Source of the DNA: Lentinula raphanica
Lineage: Eukaryota > Basidiomycota > Agaricomycetes > Agaricales > Omphalotaceae
DNA: 64,000 nucleotides
Reading direction: 5' to 3'
Assembly: GCA_027919835.1 (NCBI GenBank)
Contig: JANVFP010000006.1
Coordinates: 186,001-250,000, forward strand
Below, piece by piece: positions 21,321 through 31,140 of the stretch; within the stretch, counting starts at the first letter, position 1; each line of letters starts with the position of its first letter. Made by a program: the position numbers and the translations under genes. The notes under the pieces were generated by a model. The model was given only the letters and a program-made list of their open reading frames with translations, did not search any database and had not been told where the DNA came from.

Positions 21321-24300
21321 TTAATCGTCCTCTTCCTCTACTCCTGCCAATGCTTTGGGATCAATGAATTCCGTGACCTTGATCTTCGTAGTCGATCGCG
21401 CGTGATAGGGAATAACTCGAAATGCGGCGTAACGAAGACGCGAGACCGCACCCGTAAGCTCTGCGAGACGGAAGTTTCCTCCAGTGGTACGCTTGACAAC
21501 GACCATGGGCCCGAAGTAACGAGGTAAGGCTTTCTTAGAGACGCCGGCTTCGATCCTTTTGTTGAGGACGAGAACGAGCTCCCCAGGCTTGAATTTGTGA
21601 CTCCTTATGACGTTTTCATGGTACCGACGAAAGGCCTCAACTGATTTGAAACGACTTTGGACGACACGTTCGTGGATAGTTTTGAGTTCGTCGTCACGTC
21701 GTTCGAGTTGCTTTGCACGTATCGCCAAGAGTTCGGAATCGGTAAGTTGAGAGTCAACTTCGGGGAAAAGAAACGTGGCATGAGTAATGTCGAAGGGAAG
21801 AAGAGGCTCGACGCCGTGAGCTGCATAGTATGGGGAATAGCCAGTGTCCTTGCGAGTCGTTATACGGTCGGCCCAGAAAATGTAAGCTACCACCAAAATC
21901 CAACGACGAATATCTCCTTCGCATGCCTTAACGATTCCATCCCGGATGTAACGATGAGCGACCTCGACTGTCCCGTTTGCCTGAGAGTTGTAAGGTGCAA
22001 TTCGAATATGCGTGATGTGATATCGAGTTCGAAGCCAATCCAAAGCCGCGACGATTGAAGGCCCGTTGTCTGTTGTAATTTCGGCAATTCCGCCCCATCG
22101 ACAGAGGATCTCCTCGAAGATGAACTTCCCCAATGTCTTCCCAGTCTCCTTTTTGAGCATCCTCCACTCTGGCCACCTAGATAGAGAGCAACGACCCTGG
22201 ACGATGAACTTGTACCCTTGGACCGTGGGCATGTACATGACGTCGATATGGACTTTGCGAAACAGAGTTGCTGGGACAGAAATGGATGGAGGAATTATGA
22301 CCTTCTCGGTAGAGCGAATCTGGCACTCATGACACGTTTTGAGAAACCAGTGAAGGTCGTCATCGAGGCTGGGCCACCAAAATCGATCTGCTAGAGTACG
22401 TCGTGAGGAATAGAAACCTTTGTGTCCCAAGTCGTCGTGTGATTGTCGAAAAAGAGCGAGACGCTCCACCGGGTCGAAGATAACCAGTTGGTGCCGTCCT
22501 CGAGGGTCCCGTCGCCAGAGTCGACCTCCTTTCACAAAGTAACGCGATGCCCTCTTGAGAAAACGTCGAAGTTCAAGGTCGGGGAGAGAAGGAGTGACGA
22601 AGTTGGTGAGGAAGGTCTGGATCTCTTGGAGTTCCTCATCACGGGTACGAGACCAAGTACTACAGGGGATCATCACATCGTCAGATGCTACCCCCTGCGT
22701 ATCTCGGCGCAACGTCGCCGATGAAAGAGAGACTCGACAAGAAGAAACCATACCTTCATCACTTACGTTGTTTGTCCAAGTCGTCGCGACCCAAATTCCA
22801 GCATCCAAAATCTCATCTGCCCATCTATCTGCTGCTCCTTCTTCATCGTCCCCCTCGTCTTCTGTTCCTCGTCTCCTCGATAGCCCATCCGGTCCAACAA
22901 AATCTTTCCCAGGGACGTGTTTGAGTTCAAAGTCGAAGAGTTGTATTGCCGCGATCCAACGGTTGATGGCTGCGTTAGGATGCATATCAGGATTATTGAG
23001 CATGCCCTTAACATAGGACGCGTCCATCTCGACAATGAGTTTCTGTACGCCAATAAGATAGATCTTCATCGCGTGAAAGGCGCGAAAAAGCCCGTAGAGT
23101 TCGATCTTGGCCTGAGAGTATCTTGCTTCGCGGTCGTTCCATGCGATAGACCAGAAACGAGATGGTCTTCTCTTCCCGACCTTCTGATCTTGATACAAAA
23201 CGATTCCGCAAGCGATGTAAGAAGAGTCGACGGCCATGGTGACCGGGAGAAGAGATGAGTAATCGAGTGTAACCAGAGCTTCGCAGTTCGACACCGCCAC
23301 CTTAACCTCATCCATTGCGACTTGATGTGGGTCCTCCCACCCAAACTCGACGTCCTTCTTCGTGAGGTCCACCAAAGGTCGAGTGATCTTTGCAAAATCA
23401 CGTATCCAAACTCGAAGAACTCCCGCCGTTCCCAAAAATCCTCGAACCTCCGAAACGGATCTACAAACTGGCCAAGTTCGAATCTTGATGATCTTCGTCT
23501 CATCTGGAAGACGTCCCTCGTAAGTGCAGACTGTCCCTACTATTTTCAACTCTGGCACCCCAACCTTCAACTTCTTCGCAGACACCGTCCCTCCGGCACG
23601 CTTCAGACGATGAAGAATACGATTGAGGTCGACTGCGTGTTCCCAAACGAACCGTCGAATCTCCGGATTGTCTTTGAGGACCTCGTAACCTCCACCTTCA
23701 ATCTCGTATCGCGTCCTGGGACCCAAAACCGGTAAGTCATCCACAAAGTTTGGCGACACCTCTGTCTCATCCTGTAGAAGAAAAGCTACGTGCCCATGAA
23801 AAACCGGGATCGAGCCAGTCCAGCCTTGAGGAATACGCGCCAAACGGAAGGTCCCAATCGGTGTATCGAAAGTCGTCGGGTCCCTCGAGTCTTCATGAAG
23901 GGTTCCGTGATCAAAACCTGCAATGATATCGATTCCAGAATATATCCCTCGACCACCACACTGCTCGACGAAGAGGTGAAGGATCGGAGGCTGTCCTGAG
24001 TCTCTGACCGTAACGGCGTTGAGCTTTTTGAGGTTATGAACGATCCTGAGCCCCCCATCCGATTTCCCCACGACAAACCATTGGGATCGATAAGAACTGT
24101 TCGAAGGTTCGTAAAGACCGGATGCCACCTTTTCACGAACGAGCTGAATGACTTTGTCGCGAATTCCAGGAGGGATTGGGAGAGTCTTCTCTGCCCAGGG
24201 CGTATGAGCGACCATTGGAATCTTTACAGGAGGGAAATAATCTTCTCGAAACCTGCCCTTCTCCTCCTCGTTCCAGGCAATCCCCATCTCGTTATTCCTC

Positions 24301-25802
24301 AACACCTCTGCCATCAACAACCGTTCTTGAGGCCACAAGAATTCGTTCGACAAAATCCCAAGTCCCTCGAGGCGTTCCTTCGTAAGACGTATACCAGGCT
24401 CGAAGGAAGGTGGATGGGTAGAAAGAGGTGGTAGAGACGCGAGTGGATCTTCAGGGAATCGACGAATTACCTTCGCGTACTCTGGCATGACGGTCGGAAT
24501 TGGCTGGACCTTCTGTGCGACTCGTTTGTACGCCAGCGTATGGCAAACGGGATCCAATCGATAAGTAGACGCGAAGAAAACTGCCGCAAACGGAGAAGGA
24601 TCCAAGTCGTCAAGTGCCATACCATCCACTTGTCTCTTCAGAGACTCGTAACGTGCTCGCTGCTCTACATCATCACATCCACCTCTCCCCAAATCATCCA
24701 TCTCAGCCTCCATACTCGGTCTCAATGCGTCCCAAGCCTCTCGAATCCGCCGAGACGTCTCCTGGATACTTCCACCTGCAAGCTGGGGAACAGCACTCAC
24801 CGTCTTCGGCGGTAATCGTCCCATCTGATCATGAATCGTAATCCAAACATCGGTCACATCCTCTTCCTTCGACAACCTCAGTGATCTCTGCCAGGGTCTT
24901 CCCAGAATCATGTCGTACGGCATATCCTTTACAACGAAAACATGTCCCCACGTTCGATATCCATCCACTACAATCTCAAGATATTCCAAACACCCCAGGG
25001 CCGACACCACTTCCCCTCCAAATCCTGCCATGTGAGCTTTCTTCGCATCGTTCATCGGCACTTTCAACCTTCGCCAGACAGACTCCTTAACTGACGAACA
25101 CTCTGCTCCTTCGTCGAGTAACGCATCGACCGAAACTTTGCCATTCAGAATGACCCTTACCAACCTAACTGGTGTGATGTATTCGAGTGCAGGAGGAGGG
25201 CCTGTACCGGCAATAGCGGGCATAACCTTGACAGTCGGTACGCGTTGGGTTTTCGTATAATCGATCCAGTTCCGACGAAGGCCTGGGCTCAAAGCAGTCA
25301 GATCGCGTATCGACACATCCGGAACCTTCACGTCCAACAACCTTTCAAACATCTCCTGCTCCAAGCCTGGAATTTCCGCCTTTGATTCATAGGTAAACGC
25401 CGGTAGATCGCCTGGTACGTCCTTCGATTCTTTCTCGTTATCTTTCTTCTTCATCTGACGTGTCCCCCCCACTTTAGGTTCCTCGTTACTCGGCACACCT
25501 TCCACAGCCTCATCCTTCTTCTTCTTCCCAGCAGCTCTTGTCGTCACCATCATTTCTGCTTCCTCGATACGCTCCAACTCGAATCCCTCGAACCAAACAA
25601 ACTCACCATCCTTCTCCTCGACCTCCTCAATCTCATCGCACCCAAACGTCTCTTCTACTTCCTCTTTGACACCTCGAATGTCTCCCAACTGCTCTTCGCC
25701 GACCTCATCATTCACAACCTCTTCAACCTTCGATCCTCCCGATTCCTCAGCCAAGTCCGCCTCCACCGTCTCAACCGCTGCCACCACGGCTTGGCGCGTC
25801 AA
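21321..25802 (-). CDS. Retrotransposon Pol (protease, RT, RNase H, integrase)
   Basis: About 1490 residues with no internal stop. In order: an acidic N-terminal extension; aspartic protease around VSVDALLDEGAECSSV (active site D-E-G rather than D-T/S-G); RT beginning RIVHNLKKLNAVTVRDSG with LARIPQGWTGS and the catalytic NFVDDL (F-V-D-D); RNase H at PVTMAVDSSYIACGIVLYQ; the integrase zinc domain (HDDLGHKGF ... CHECQIR); and the integrase core with Asp in VHIDVMYMP, Asp in EITTDNGPS and Glu in NGTVEVAHRY. It is in the -1 frame relative to gag and has no ATG near its start, so it is probably made as a Gag-Pol fusion by frameshifting. Confidence 0.93.
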   Translation of the reverse strand: MTRQAVVAAVETVEADLAEESGGSKVEEVVNDEVGEEQLGDIRGVKEEVEETFGCDEIEEVEEKDGEFVWFEGFELERIEEAEMMVTTRAAGKKKKDEAVEGVPSNEEPKVGGTRQMKKKDNEKESKDVPGDLPAFTYESKAEIPGLEQEMFERLLDVKVPDVSIRDLTALSPGLRRNWIDYTKTQRVPTVKVMPAIAGTGPPPALEYITPVRLVRVILNGKVSVDALLDEGAECSSVKESVWRRLKVPMNDAKKAHMAGFGGEVVSALGCLEYLEIVVDGYRTWGHVFVVKDMPYDMILGRPWQRSLRLSKEEDVTDVWITIHDQMGRLPPKTVSAVPQLAGGSIQETSRRIREAWDALRPSMEAEMDDLGRGGCDDVEQRARYESLKRQVDGMALDDLDPSPFAAVFFASTYRLDPVCHTLAYKRVAQKVQPIPTVMPEYAKVIRRFPEDPLASLPPLSTHPPSFEPGIRLTKERLEGLGILSNEFLWPQERLLMAEVLRNNEMGIAWNEEEKGRFREDYFPPVKIPMVAHTPWAEKTLPIPPGIRDKVIQLVREKVASGLYEPSNSSYRSQWFVVGKSDGGLRIVHNLKKLNAVTVRDSGQPPILHLFVEQCGGRGIYSGIDIIAGFDHGTLHEDSRDPTTFDTPIGTFRLARIPQGWTGSIPVFHGHVAFLLQDETEVSPNFVDDLPVLGPRTRYEIEGGGYEVLKDNPEIRRFVWEHAVDLNRILHRLKRAGGTVSAKKLKVGVPELKIVGTVCTYEGRLPDETKIIKIRTWPVCRSVSEVRGFLGTAGVLRVWIRDFAKITRPLVDLTKKDVEFGWEDPHQVAMDEVKVAVSNCEALVTLDYSSLLPVTMAVDSSYIACGIVLYQDQKVGKRRPSRFWSIAWNDREARYSQAKIELYGLFRAFHAMKIYLIGVQKLIVEMDASYVKGMLNNPDMHPNAAINRWIAAIQLFDFELKHVPGKDFVGPDGLSRRRGTEDEGDDEEGAADRWADEILDAGIWVATTWTNNVSDEGMVSSCRVSLSSATLRRDTQGVASDDVMIPCSTWSRTRDEELQEIQTFLTNFVTPSLPDLELRRFLKRASRYFVKGGRLWRRDPRGRHQLVIFDPVERLALFRQSHDDLGHKGFYSSRRTLADRFWWPSLDDDLHWFLKTCHECQIRSTEKVIIPPSISVPATLFRKVHIDVMYMPTVQGYKFIVQGRCSLSRWPEWRMLKKETGKTLGKFIFEEILCRWGGIAEITTDNGPSIVAALDWLRTRYHITHIRIAPYNSQANGTVEVAHRYIRDGIVKACEGDIRRWILVVAYIFWADRITTRKDTGYSPYYAAHGVEPLLPFDITHATFLFPEVDSQLTDSELLAIRAKQLERRDDELKTIHERVVQSRFKSVEAFRRYHENVIRSHKFKPGELVLVLNKRIEAGVSKKALPRYFGPMVVVKRTTGGNFRLAELTGAVSRLRYAAFRVIPYHARSTTKIKVTEFIDPKALAGVEEEDD

Positions 25803-25808
25803 AAACCC
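25750..25808 (-). promoter_or_regulatory. Predicted -1 ribosomal frameshift site at the gag-pol junction
   Basis: On the element strand gag ends CCG GGT TTT TGA. This contains the heptamer G GGT TTT (25802-25808), a canonical X XXY YYZ slippery site, followed at once by the gag stop TGA (25799-25801). A -1 slip continues TTG ACG CGC into the pol frame. Six bases after the heptamer is GCCAAG (25790-25795), which can pair with CTTGGC (25750-25755) to form a stem. Spacer length and stem position suit programmed -1 frameshifting. Confidence 0.75.
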
Positions 25809-27334
25809 GGCTGCTGAGGCGCAACAGCAGGTCGATCGATAACTCCCTTCACGCCAGTATTCGGATCGGCCTGAATAACCTGTCGAGCTTGAGGATGGCC
25901 GTCAGGCCAATAGAACCAACGACCCATCTGGACGACGCGATTCGACTGGATGTACCCTGGCAAATGGGTACAGTTTCGAAGGAGGTGATTCTCCTTGCAG
26001 AAAAAGCACAAGACATGCGGCGGAAGCGGTCCATTCGGCGGTCCTCGTCCACGTTGACCATTTCGCGGAGGTCCACCATACCCATTTCCTTGGACCGGTA
26101 TCGAGTTCGGGTACGTTGTAGGAGGTCCTTGGGCATTTTGATACATGTTCACGCCGTTCATAGGACCCGGATACTGCTGAGAAGGAAACTGGCTGTAATT
26201 CTGGGACATTGACGCGTTCATCGGCGGCGGGAATGTTGGGTTCTGGTATGAAGGGCTTTGGAATGAAGTAGGCGGGTAGGAAGGCTGCTGATATGGGGGA
26301 GTCTGGTACGAAGGGTTTGGATACGGCGCCATGGGCATAGCAGGAGTCGCCGACACGGTGACACTTGGGATCTCCTTTGGAAGGCTTGCAATCGCACTCG
26401 CCATGAGGGGTGAAACACTTGCGATCTGTGCGTAAACTCCCGCGTAGTTCACATCGTGAACGTTCAACGAACGAAGCTGGCGGGCAAGGTCGTCTATGCT
26501 ATTCTCCACAATCTTCGTACGAACCTCCTGCTTCACCGTCTTCTTCTTCTTCTTATCATCCTCGTCGTCACTGCTGCTGTCAAGACCGGAATCACCTGCA
26601 TCGCCTTCATCGTCACTGTCAAGAAAAGGGATCTTCTTCGTCTTCGTCTTCTTCTTCTTGCTCTTCTTCACTACAACCTCATCTTCCTCCTCAATCGCAT
26701 CGTCGGAATCCATACCCATTGCCTCATCCTGAAAAATCCGCATCCCCATCCTGTAAGCAGTCTCAACGCTCGGAATATCCTTCACATCAGCATCCTGGCT
26801 CCGCATGCGAACATAGAAGAGAATCTGTCGCCTATCTGTCTTGTGGATACCATGCCAGAAGTATCGTTTCGCTTCTTCGGTCGTCAAACGGCCATCACTG
26901 GTCAAACGGTCTGCGATGCGACAGAACTTGTGATGGTAATCCGCAAATGTCTCCTCATCATCGAGTCGTTCACGAGCGTGTTCGTTCGCAAGGCGTTGCA
27001 AATGAGTCCTAGTGTATCGGTGGCCTTTCCTCGACCCAGGATAAGCATCCAACATATCCTCCTTCAACCTACTCCAGTCGCCATCCTTATACCCCTGCAA
27101 CGTGGTGACATATTCGCGCGTCGCCGTGTCAAGGTACCTCAAAATCAATCGAACCTTCTCCTCGTCGGTAAGTTCTTGTTCCCTCGCGTTTGTCTCGAAA
27201 TCAAGGAAAAAGTCCGCTAACTGGGTGCCATCACCCCGAAACTTCTTAGGTGCCTTCGACGATCCAGGACCAGGGAAAAATGCAGGGCCTTTCGTCGCGG
27301 GCCGTACGTGTGGTGTGGACATCGTATCAGTCAT
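25799..27334 (-). CDS. Retrotransposon Gag
   Basis: 511 residues from the first in-frame ATG (27334, MTDTMSTPHVRPATKGPAFF). The capsid-like part contains KKFRGDGTQLADFFLDFETN, EKVRLILRYLDTATREYVTT, a DDEETFADYHHKFCRIADRL stretch, and an acidic/Lys-rich linker. A Pro/Tyr/Gln-rich region leads to a single zinc knuckle CFFCKENHLLRNC (Cys-x2-Cys-x3-His-x4-Cys, one residue shorter than the usual CCHC spacing). The frame is open without ATG for a long way upstream of 27334, back into the 5' LTR, so non-AUG initiation is conceivable. Overlaps pol by four bases. Confidence 0.88.
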   Translation of the reverse strand: MTDTMSTPHVRPATKGPAFFPGPGSSKAPKKFRGDGTQLADFFLDFETNAREQELTDEEKVRLILRYLDTATREYVTTLQGYKDGDWSRLKEDMLDAYPGSRKGHRYTRTHLQRLANEHARERLDDEETFADYHHKFCRIADRLTSDGRLTTEEAKRYFWHGIHKTDRRQILFYVRMRSQDADVKDIPSVETAYRMGMRIFQDEAMGMDSDDAIEEEDEVVVKKSKKKKTKTKKIPFLDSDDEGDAGDSGLDSSSDDEDDKKKKKTVKQEVRTKIVENSIDDLARQLRSLNVHDVNYAGVYAQIASVSPLMASAIASLPKEIPSVTVSATPAMPMAPYPNPSYQTPPYQQPSYPPTSFQSPSYQNPTFPPPMNASMSQNYSQFPSQQYPGPMNGVNMYQNAQGPPTTYPNSIPVQGNGYGGPPRNGQRGRGPPNGPLPPHVLCFFCKENHLLRNCTHLPGYIQSNRVVQMGRWFYWPDGHPQARQVIQADPNTGVKGVIDRPAVAPQQPGF

Positions 27335-27701
27335 GGACTCAGGAGGTTGTGAGATATCAGGCGGTGGAGAAGGAGTCAAAGAGGGAAGTGAAGACAAAGA
27401 AAAAGGTGTAGTGTTCTGTGAGGCAAAAACACTATCAGGTATGTCGTGTTCTCGAGGATCGTCTTCGATCGCGCTAACGTTGGCCTCGTTCTCGTGGTCA
27501 GATTCGCGTACGTCGTTGGATGTACTCGTCTGCGAAACCTCGGTTGGAAATTGGAAGGCTAGTCGTCCTGTGTTCAAAAACTTTCGATGGCTCGTAGACG
27601 GAACTCCTTGTCGGATGGGCAAAACACGTCGCGCGGGTGCGGAACCTCGTGAACGAACGCTGGAAGACGTGTTCGTTTTTGAACCAAGAACTTTATTCTT
27701 G

Positions 27702-27719
27702 GGCTCGCGGTGGGCTCCA
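27702..27719 (-). other. Primer-binding site of the retrotransposon
   Basis: TGGAGCCCACCGCGAGCC on the element strand begins two bases inside the 5' LTR end. TGG is complementary to a tRNA CCA end, and the rest could pair with an acceptor and T-stem. The tRNA was not identified. Confidence 0.6.
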
Positions 27720-27721
27720 GA

Positions 27722-28088
27722 TGTAGAGGCTGGAGTCGGCGTCGTGAGAGTCGAACGATGAGAGATAGATAGCTATTATATTTCGTATGAGTATAGACAA
27801 GAGAGGAGGGAATAGATGGGGATCCCCAGCCCCGAATACTACTTCGTTATGAGTACCGTACCGCACGACGAGCATAAGGCTCGGTCGTGTATATGAAACT
27901 ACGCCACTAGTGTGAATTGTAAGTAAAGATGTAAGTAAAAGTAAGTAAACCATGAGGAAATCATAGAATATACAACGTTTGGGGTGAGGAGCATTGTCAT
28001 ATGTCATTTCCATACCCTTCGCCCTGCTCCGTAGACTCGTACCTCCGGGATGGCGGGCTCCACGCTCAGTCCGAATCCAACCGTTACA
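27722..28088 (-). repeat. LTR, 5' LTR of the element (367 bp)
   Basis: Matches 20898-21263 with a single extra C. As the 5' LTR on the element strand it should hold the promoter; a TATA-like run was not assigned. Confidence 0.95.
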
Positions 28089-28092
28089 ATTT
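28089..28092 (+). repeat. Target-site duplication ATTT, right side
   Basis: ATTT immediately after the right LTR, matching 20894-20897. Confidence 0.85.
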
Positions 28093-29014
28093 GTGCTTTC
28101 TTACATCGGATTGAAAGAGGTACGCTATGCTTATTACATACCCCTAAGCATTGTTTAACCGATCCATCTTCTAAGAGCTCAGAGCGAGCTAAGAATACAG
28201 ATATCAAAATTCCATCCTTCTCTGAGGAAAGTGCGCCGCTACTCTCAGACGGTCCTCAATCGGAGTATAGCAGCTCTTCATCTGTCTCCGGGAAATCTCA
28301 GAATCACTCGGAAACTGCCCAACCTCTGAGTTTTCGGAAGCTACTGACAGCCGATCTTCGAATAGTTCTACTCAACTACGGGCTACTATCATTCACTGAC
28401 ATGTCCTATTTCGTGCTCATTCCTCTCATCTACTCTTCCTCGATATCGATCGGTGGTCTCGGCATGTCTCCGTATCAGGTTGGCTTGATACTGGGCATCT
28501 TCGCATTCCTCAATGGATTCTGGAACCTTTTCGTCCTAACGAAGCTTCTTAAAAGGATCGGGCCTCGTAAAATGTACATCGTCTCTTACTCGAGCTTCCT
28601 TGTCATTTTCCCTCTTCTTTGGATCATTCGAGACGTCGCTTGTCGCTCGGGAGGCACCAATACCCTCGTGTGGATGTTGATCGTCTGTCAGCTTCTAGCT
28701 GCAACGTTTGTCAACCCCGCGTTCAGTAAGTGGAAAGTGACTAATTGATCAGATACTCTTCGATGATGCTCTTTATAGGTTCTATGTCTCTACTGGTGGT
28801 ACAGAATGCGCCGTCTGGCGCGTTGGGTGCGGTCAATGGGTTGGCCCAAATGACAGCCTCAGGGGTACGAGGTCTCGCCCCGCTTTTCGCATCTTCCTTG
28901 TTCTCTCTGTCGTTGGAATCTCCTGTGGCCGGTGGACATCTTGTCGATATCGTGCTTATCGCTCTTTCGGCGGCAGGCCTTCTCTGTTCGCTCCGGCTTC
29001 CCAAGGCTGATTAG

Positions 29015-31140
29015 CATTGGAATCCAATCTTTCCAGTACATAGTGTTGCAGCACAGATGAGCTGGGATACGAAGGTCAATGCTTATTGACTAGTTTACGA
29101 AGGTCATTGAACGCTAAAGTCCCAGACTTAGAGAACAAAGGGACAGTGAAAAGAATGGGAACGTTTGAGTACTTTATGGATCGCTGACATTGGATCGACT
29201 GGGTCCCTTCGTTGGTACTGTCTTCTTCCAATGTCTCAATCAAGTGCTCTATGTATGTAGTGTCTTCTTTTTGTAGTGTCTTTTTCTTGCTACAAACCAC
29301 GAATTTCACCGAACGGTACACTTCCATAGACTCTTTCCAGCGCACTGAACAGTCCACGAGAAGTGGCCAATAGGACTGTTTCAGATGAAGACTCCCCGAT
29401 GGTAGGCGATGATCTGCGATGATTAGATCCAAAAATTCAGGATCATCGGGAGTTCACATACAGACTGTATACCAGGCCGTTACGCTACTGTACGGTCTTG
29501 TCTGGTTTTGTCTGGTCTTGTCTGGTATGTCAGGTTGCGTATCCGTGTCGAAAAAGACGTAACTTGCCGCATATATCAAGACGAACTTGGGAGAATTTGG
29601 GTCGGAAATGCCTCGAAGCGCAATAGAGCGCAATCTCAAAGGAGAAAAAGTGCAGGTGGATTAGGGTGCCATGAATGCCATGCGGTGCTATCGCAAGGGC
29701 TATCGCAGGACTTCTCCAGCTGAGCTTTTTGGGCAAAACTTAACCACTGGGCAGTGGGTACCTTCTGCTCGGCTTATTGTTTCAATAGCTGAGCTGATGA
29801 CTCGATGGTGAAAGGCAACAGGGCTTTAGGATCTTGGAGTGGCGGCGAAGCAGAAAATACGCGTAACAAACGGTACAAATCGATGACTTGGTTCGTGAAG
29901 GCCTGGTAAGGCCTGCCAGTAGAGCCCGAATGATAGAAGCTGTCCATTCGAAAGATATGTCGCATTGAATTATACTAGAAGATCTCAAGCTCGCTATGAG
30001 TTGTCACGGTGAGTGTTTTGAACCCGGAGAGATGACGAGATTCACGGGTGAATGACTTCAAACGGTTCTAGGTAAGTTCTGGTAAGTTCTGGGTGAAGGA
30101 TTAGAGACTCAAGAGAGAAGGAGCCACGGTTTTGCCATTGGGGTCAGGCGATTGCGACTCACCTATTCCTTGGGGAAATGAGTCCTAGAGCATTCCTGTC
30201 CTTGTATTGACGATAGTTATAGTGGCTCGTGATTGGGTCACTTCTTCATAGCTGCAGCGGGTAGTACCCTGTAGTACCAACGAGTCGGCGACGTCAACGG
30301 TCAAGCCGATATTGCCGATGCGGGTGTTTGTTTTCGGCGCTTATTTCTTCTCCAGCAACCATGACCCTGCCATGACCTTGGGCCTTGGCTTCTTCAACGC
30401 CAGCTCTACGCAAGGTACTTACCATGTCCTCAACATACATCAAAGGATTCTTATCGTTCAAGATACCTGAATATAGCCTTTGTCTACTCGAGGGCTTCTA
30501 TCAACTCTGCACTCGGACGTTTTAGACTATAATCGACTCTCATGAATCCGACCCCGTTCATCTCGTACTCCATAATTTTATGGTTCGAACATCTTTGTCT
30601 TCGCTCCTGAAGCGTACAAACGGGATACCGTTAAACAAAGGCTCATATCGCATTATTCCACGGACGATACATCGTCACCGAGGTTCCAATAATCAGGCTC
30701 TACTTATACAATGCTTTTGTGCGGCTGGAAGCTTCATGCCTGTTCCTCAACGCTCACCCCCGTTATTCATTCTGAGACTACCGTAAGTACCCTTCACTGA
30801 TAGAAAGCTCATTGAACATAGGACACAGGCGGCAGGATACAGTCATATTCGAGGGACGAACAAACAGAGAACCGTCATCCAGACAGCAAAATTCGCACTA
30901 CTTCAGGGCGCGATTCTCATTCGCTGATACAGTTCAGTATTTTCGACTCCTATTGATGAGGTTCCTCGAGGAACTGGAAGAAACTATAATGTTTGAACGA
31001 AGGCCAAGGGGTGAACTGTCACGCACTAAACTTCAAACAGTTGGCATTACTGATCGGAGAATCTGACGGCTGGGCATGTACAGTATGTGCGAGGTATTTA
31101 GGCAGAGGAACAAGGACAAGAGATCAGGGCTACCTTCACT
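29015..31140. other. Gene-poor region of 2.1 kb
   Basis: No frame resembling a known protein. It contains short direct repeats: three TTGTCTGGT units at about 29496-29526, two GGTAAGTTCTGG units near 30071-30091, and paired GCTATCGCA strings near 29687-29706. The small frame at 30580-30786 has no support. The region separates the MFS gene from the membrane-protein array. Confidence 0.5.

Larger units (their letters stand above)
20898..28088 (-). mobile_element. Complete Ty3/gypsy LTR retrotransposon, 7.19 kb
   Basis: Bounded by direct LTRs of 366 and 367 bp that start TGTAGAGG and end CCGTTACA on the plus strand, flanked by a 4-bp target duplication ATTT. The element reads on the minus strand: 5' LTR (27722-28088), primer-binding site, gag, pol with order protease, reverse transcriptase, RNase H, integrase (the Ty3/gypsy order), polypurine tract, 3' LTR (20898-21263). 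No env-like frame and no chromodomain were seen. Both long frames are open and the LTRs differ by one base, so this is a young, possibly active copy. Inserted antisense in an MFS exon. Confidence 0.95.
19994..29014 (+). pseudogene. MFS (DHA1-like) transporter gene split by an LTR retrotransposon
   Basis: A 12-helix major facilitator gene. The 5' part reads MSSSTSAAVQPRTPLPKLQL, IAEPITAEVIYPFI, VYFWGRLSDIHGRRKILLMG (motif A between helices 2 and 3), FVALVIFRALQGIFNGNIG, TDSTNMADAFALVPIMW and ends in an exon at AAAGLLAFIAF (20897). The 3' part resumes at 28093 with VLSYIGLKE, a 56-nt intron (28120-28175), a hydrophilic central loop, LLTADLRIVLLNYGLLSFTD, further helices, and stops at 29014 after LLCSLRLPKAD. 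Apart from the insertion at 20898-28088 no stop or frameshift was seen in either half, so disruption is recent. In this allele full-length transporter is not expected. Substrate unknown. Confidence 0.85.

Noticed and set aside
23000..25000. Many plus-strand frames inside pol
   Set aside because: Antisense shadows of the 4.5-kb pol frame, explained by its codon composition.
26400..27220. Long plus-strand frames (26410-27012, 26456-27220) across gag
   Set aside because: Shadow frames of the low-complexity acidic/Lys region of gag; no domain or start context.
28119..28148. A 29-nt intron in the MFS gene (GTACGC to CTAAG)
   Set aside because: Too short for this genome; the acceptor at 28175 gives a normal 56-nt intron and keeps frame.
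30580..30786. Plus-strand frame upstream of copy B as a first exon or gene
   Set aside because: Copy B already has a complete signal peptide at 31141 and this frame has no family resemblance.
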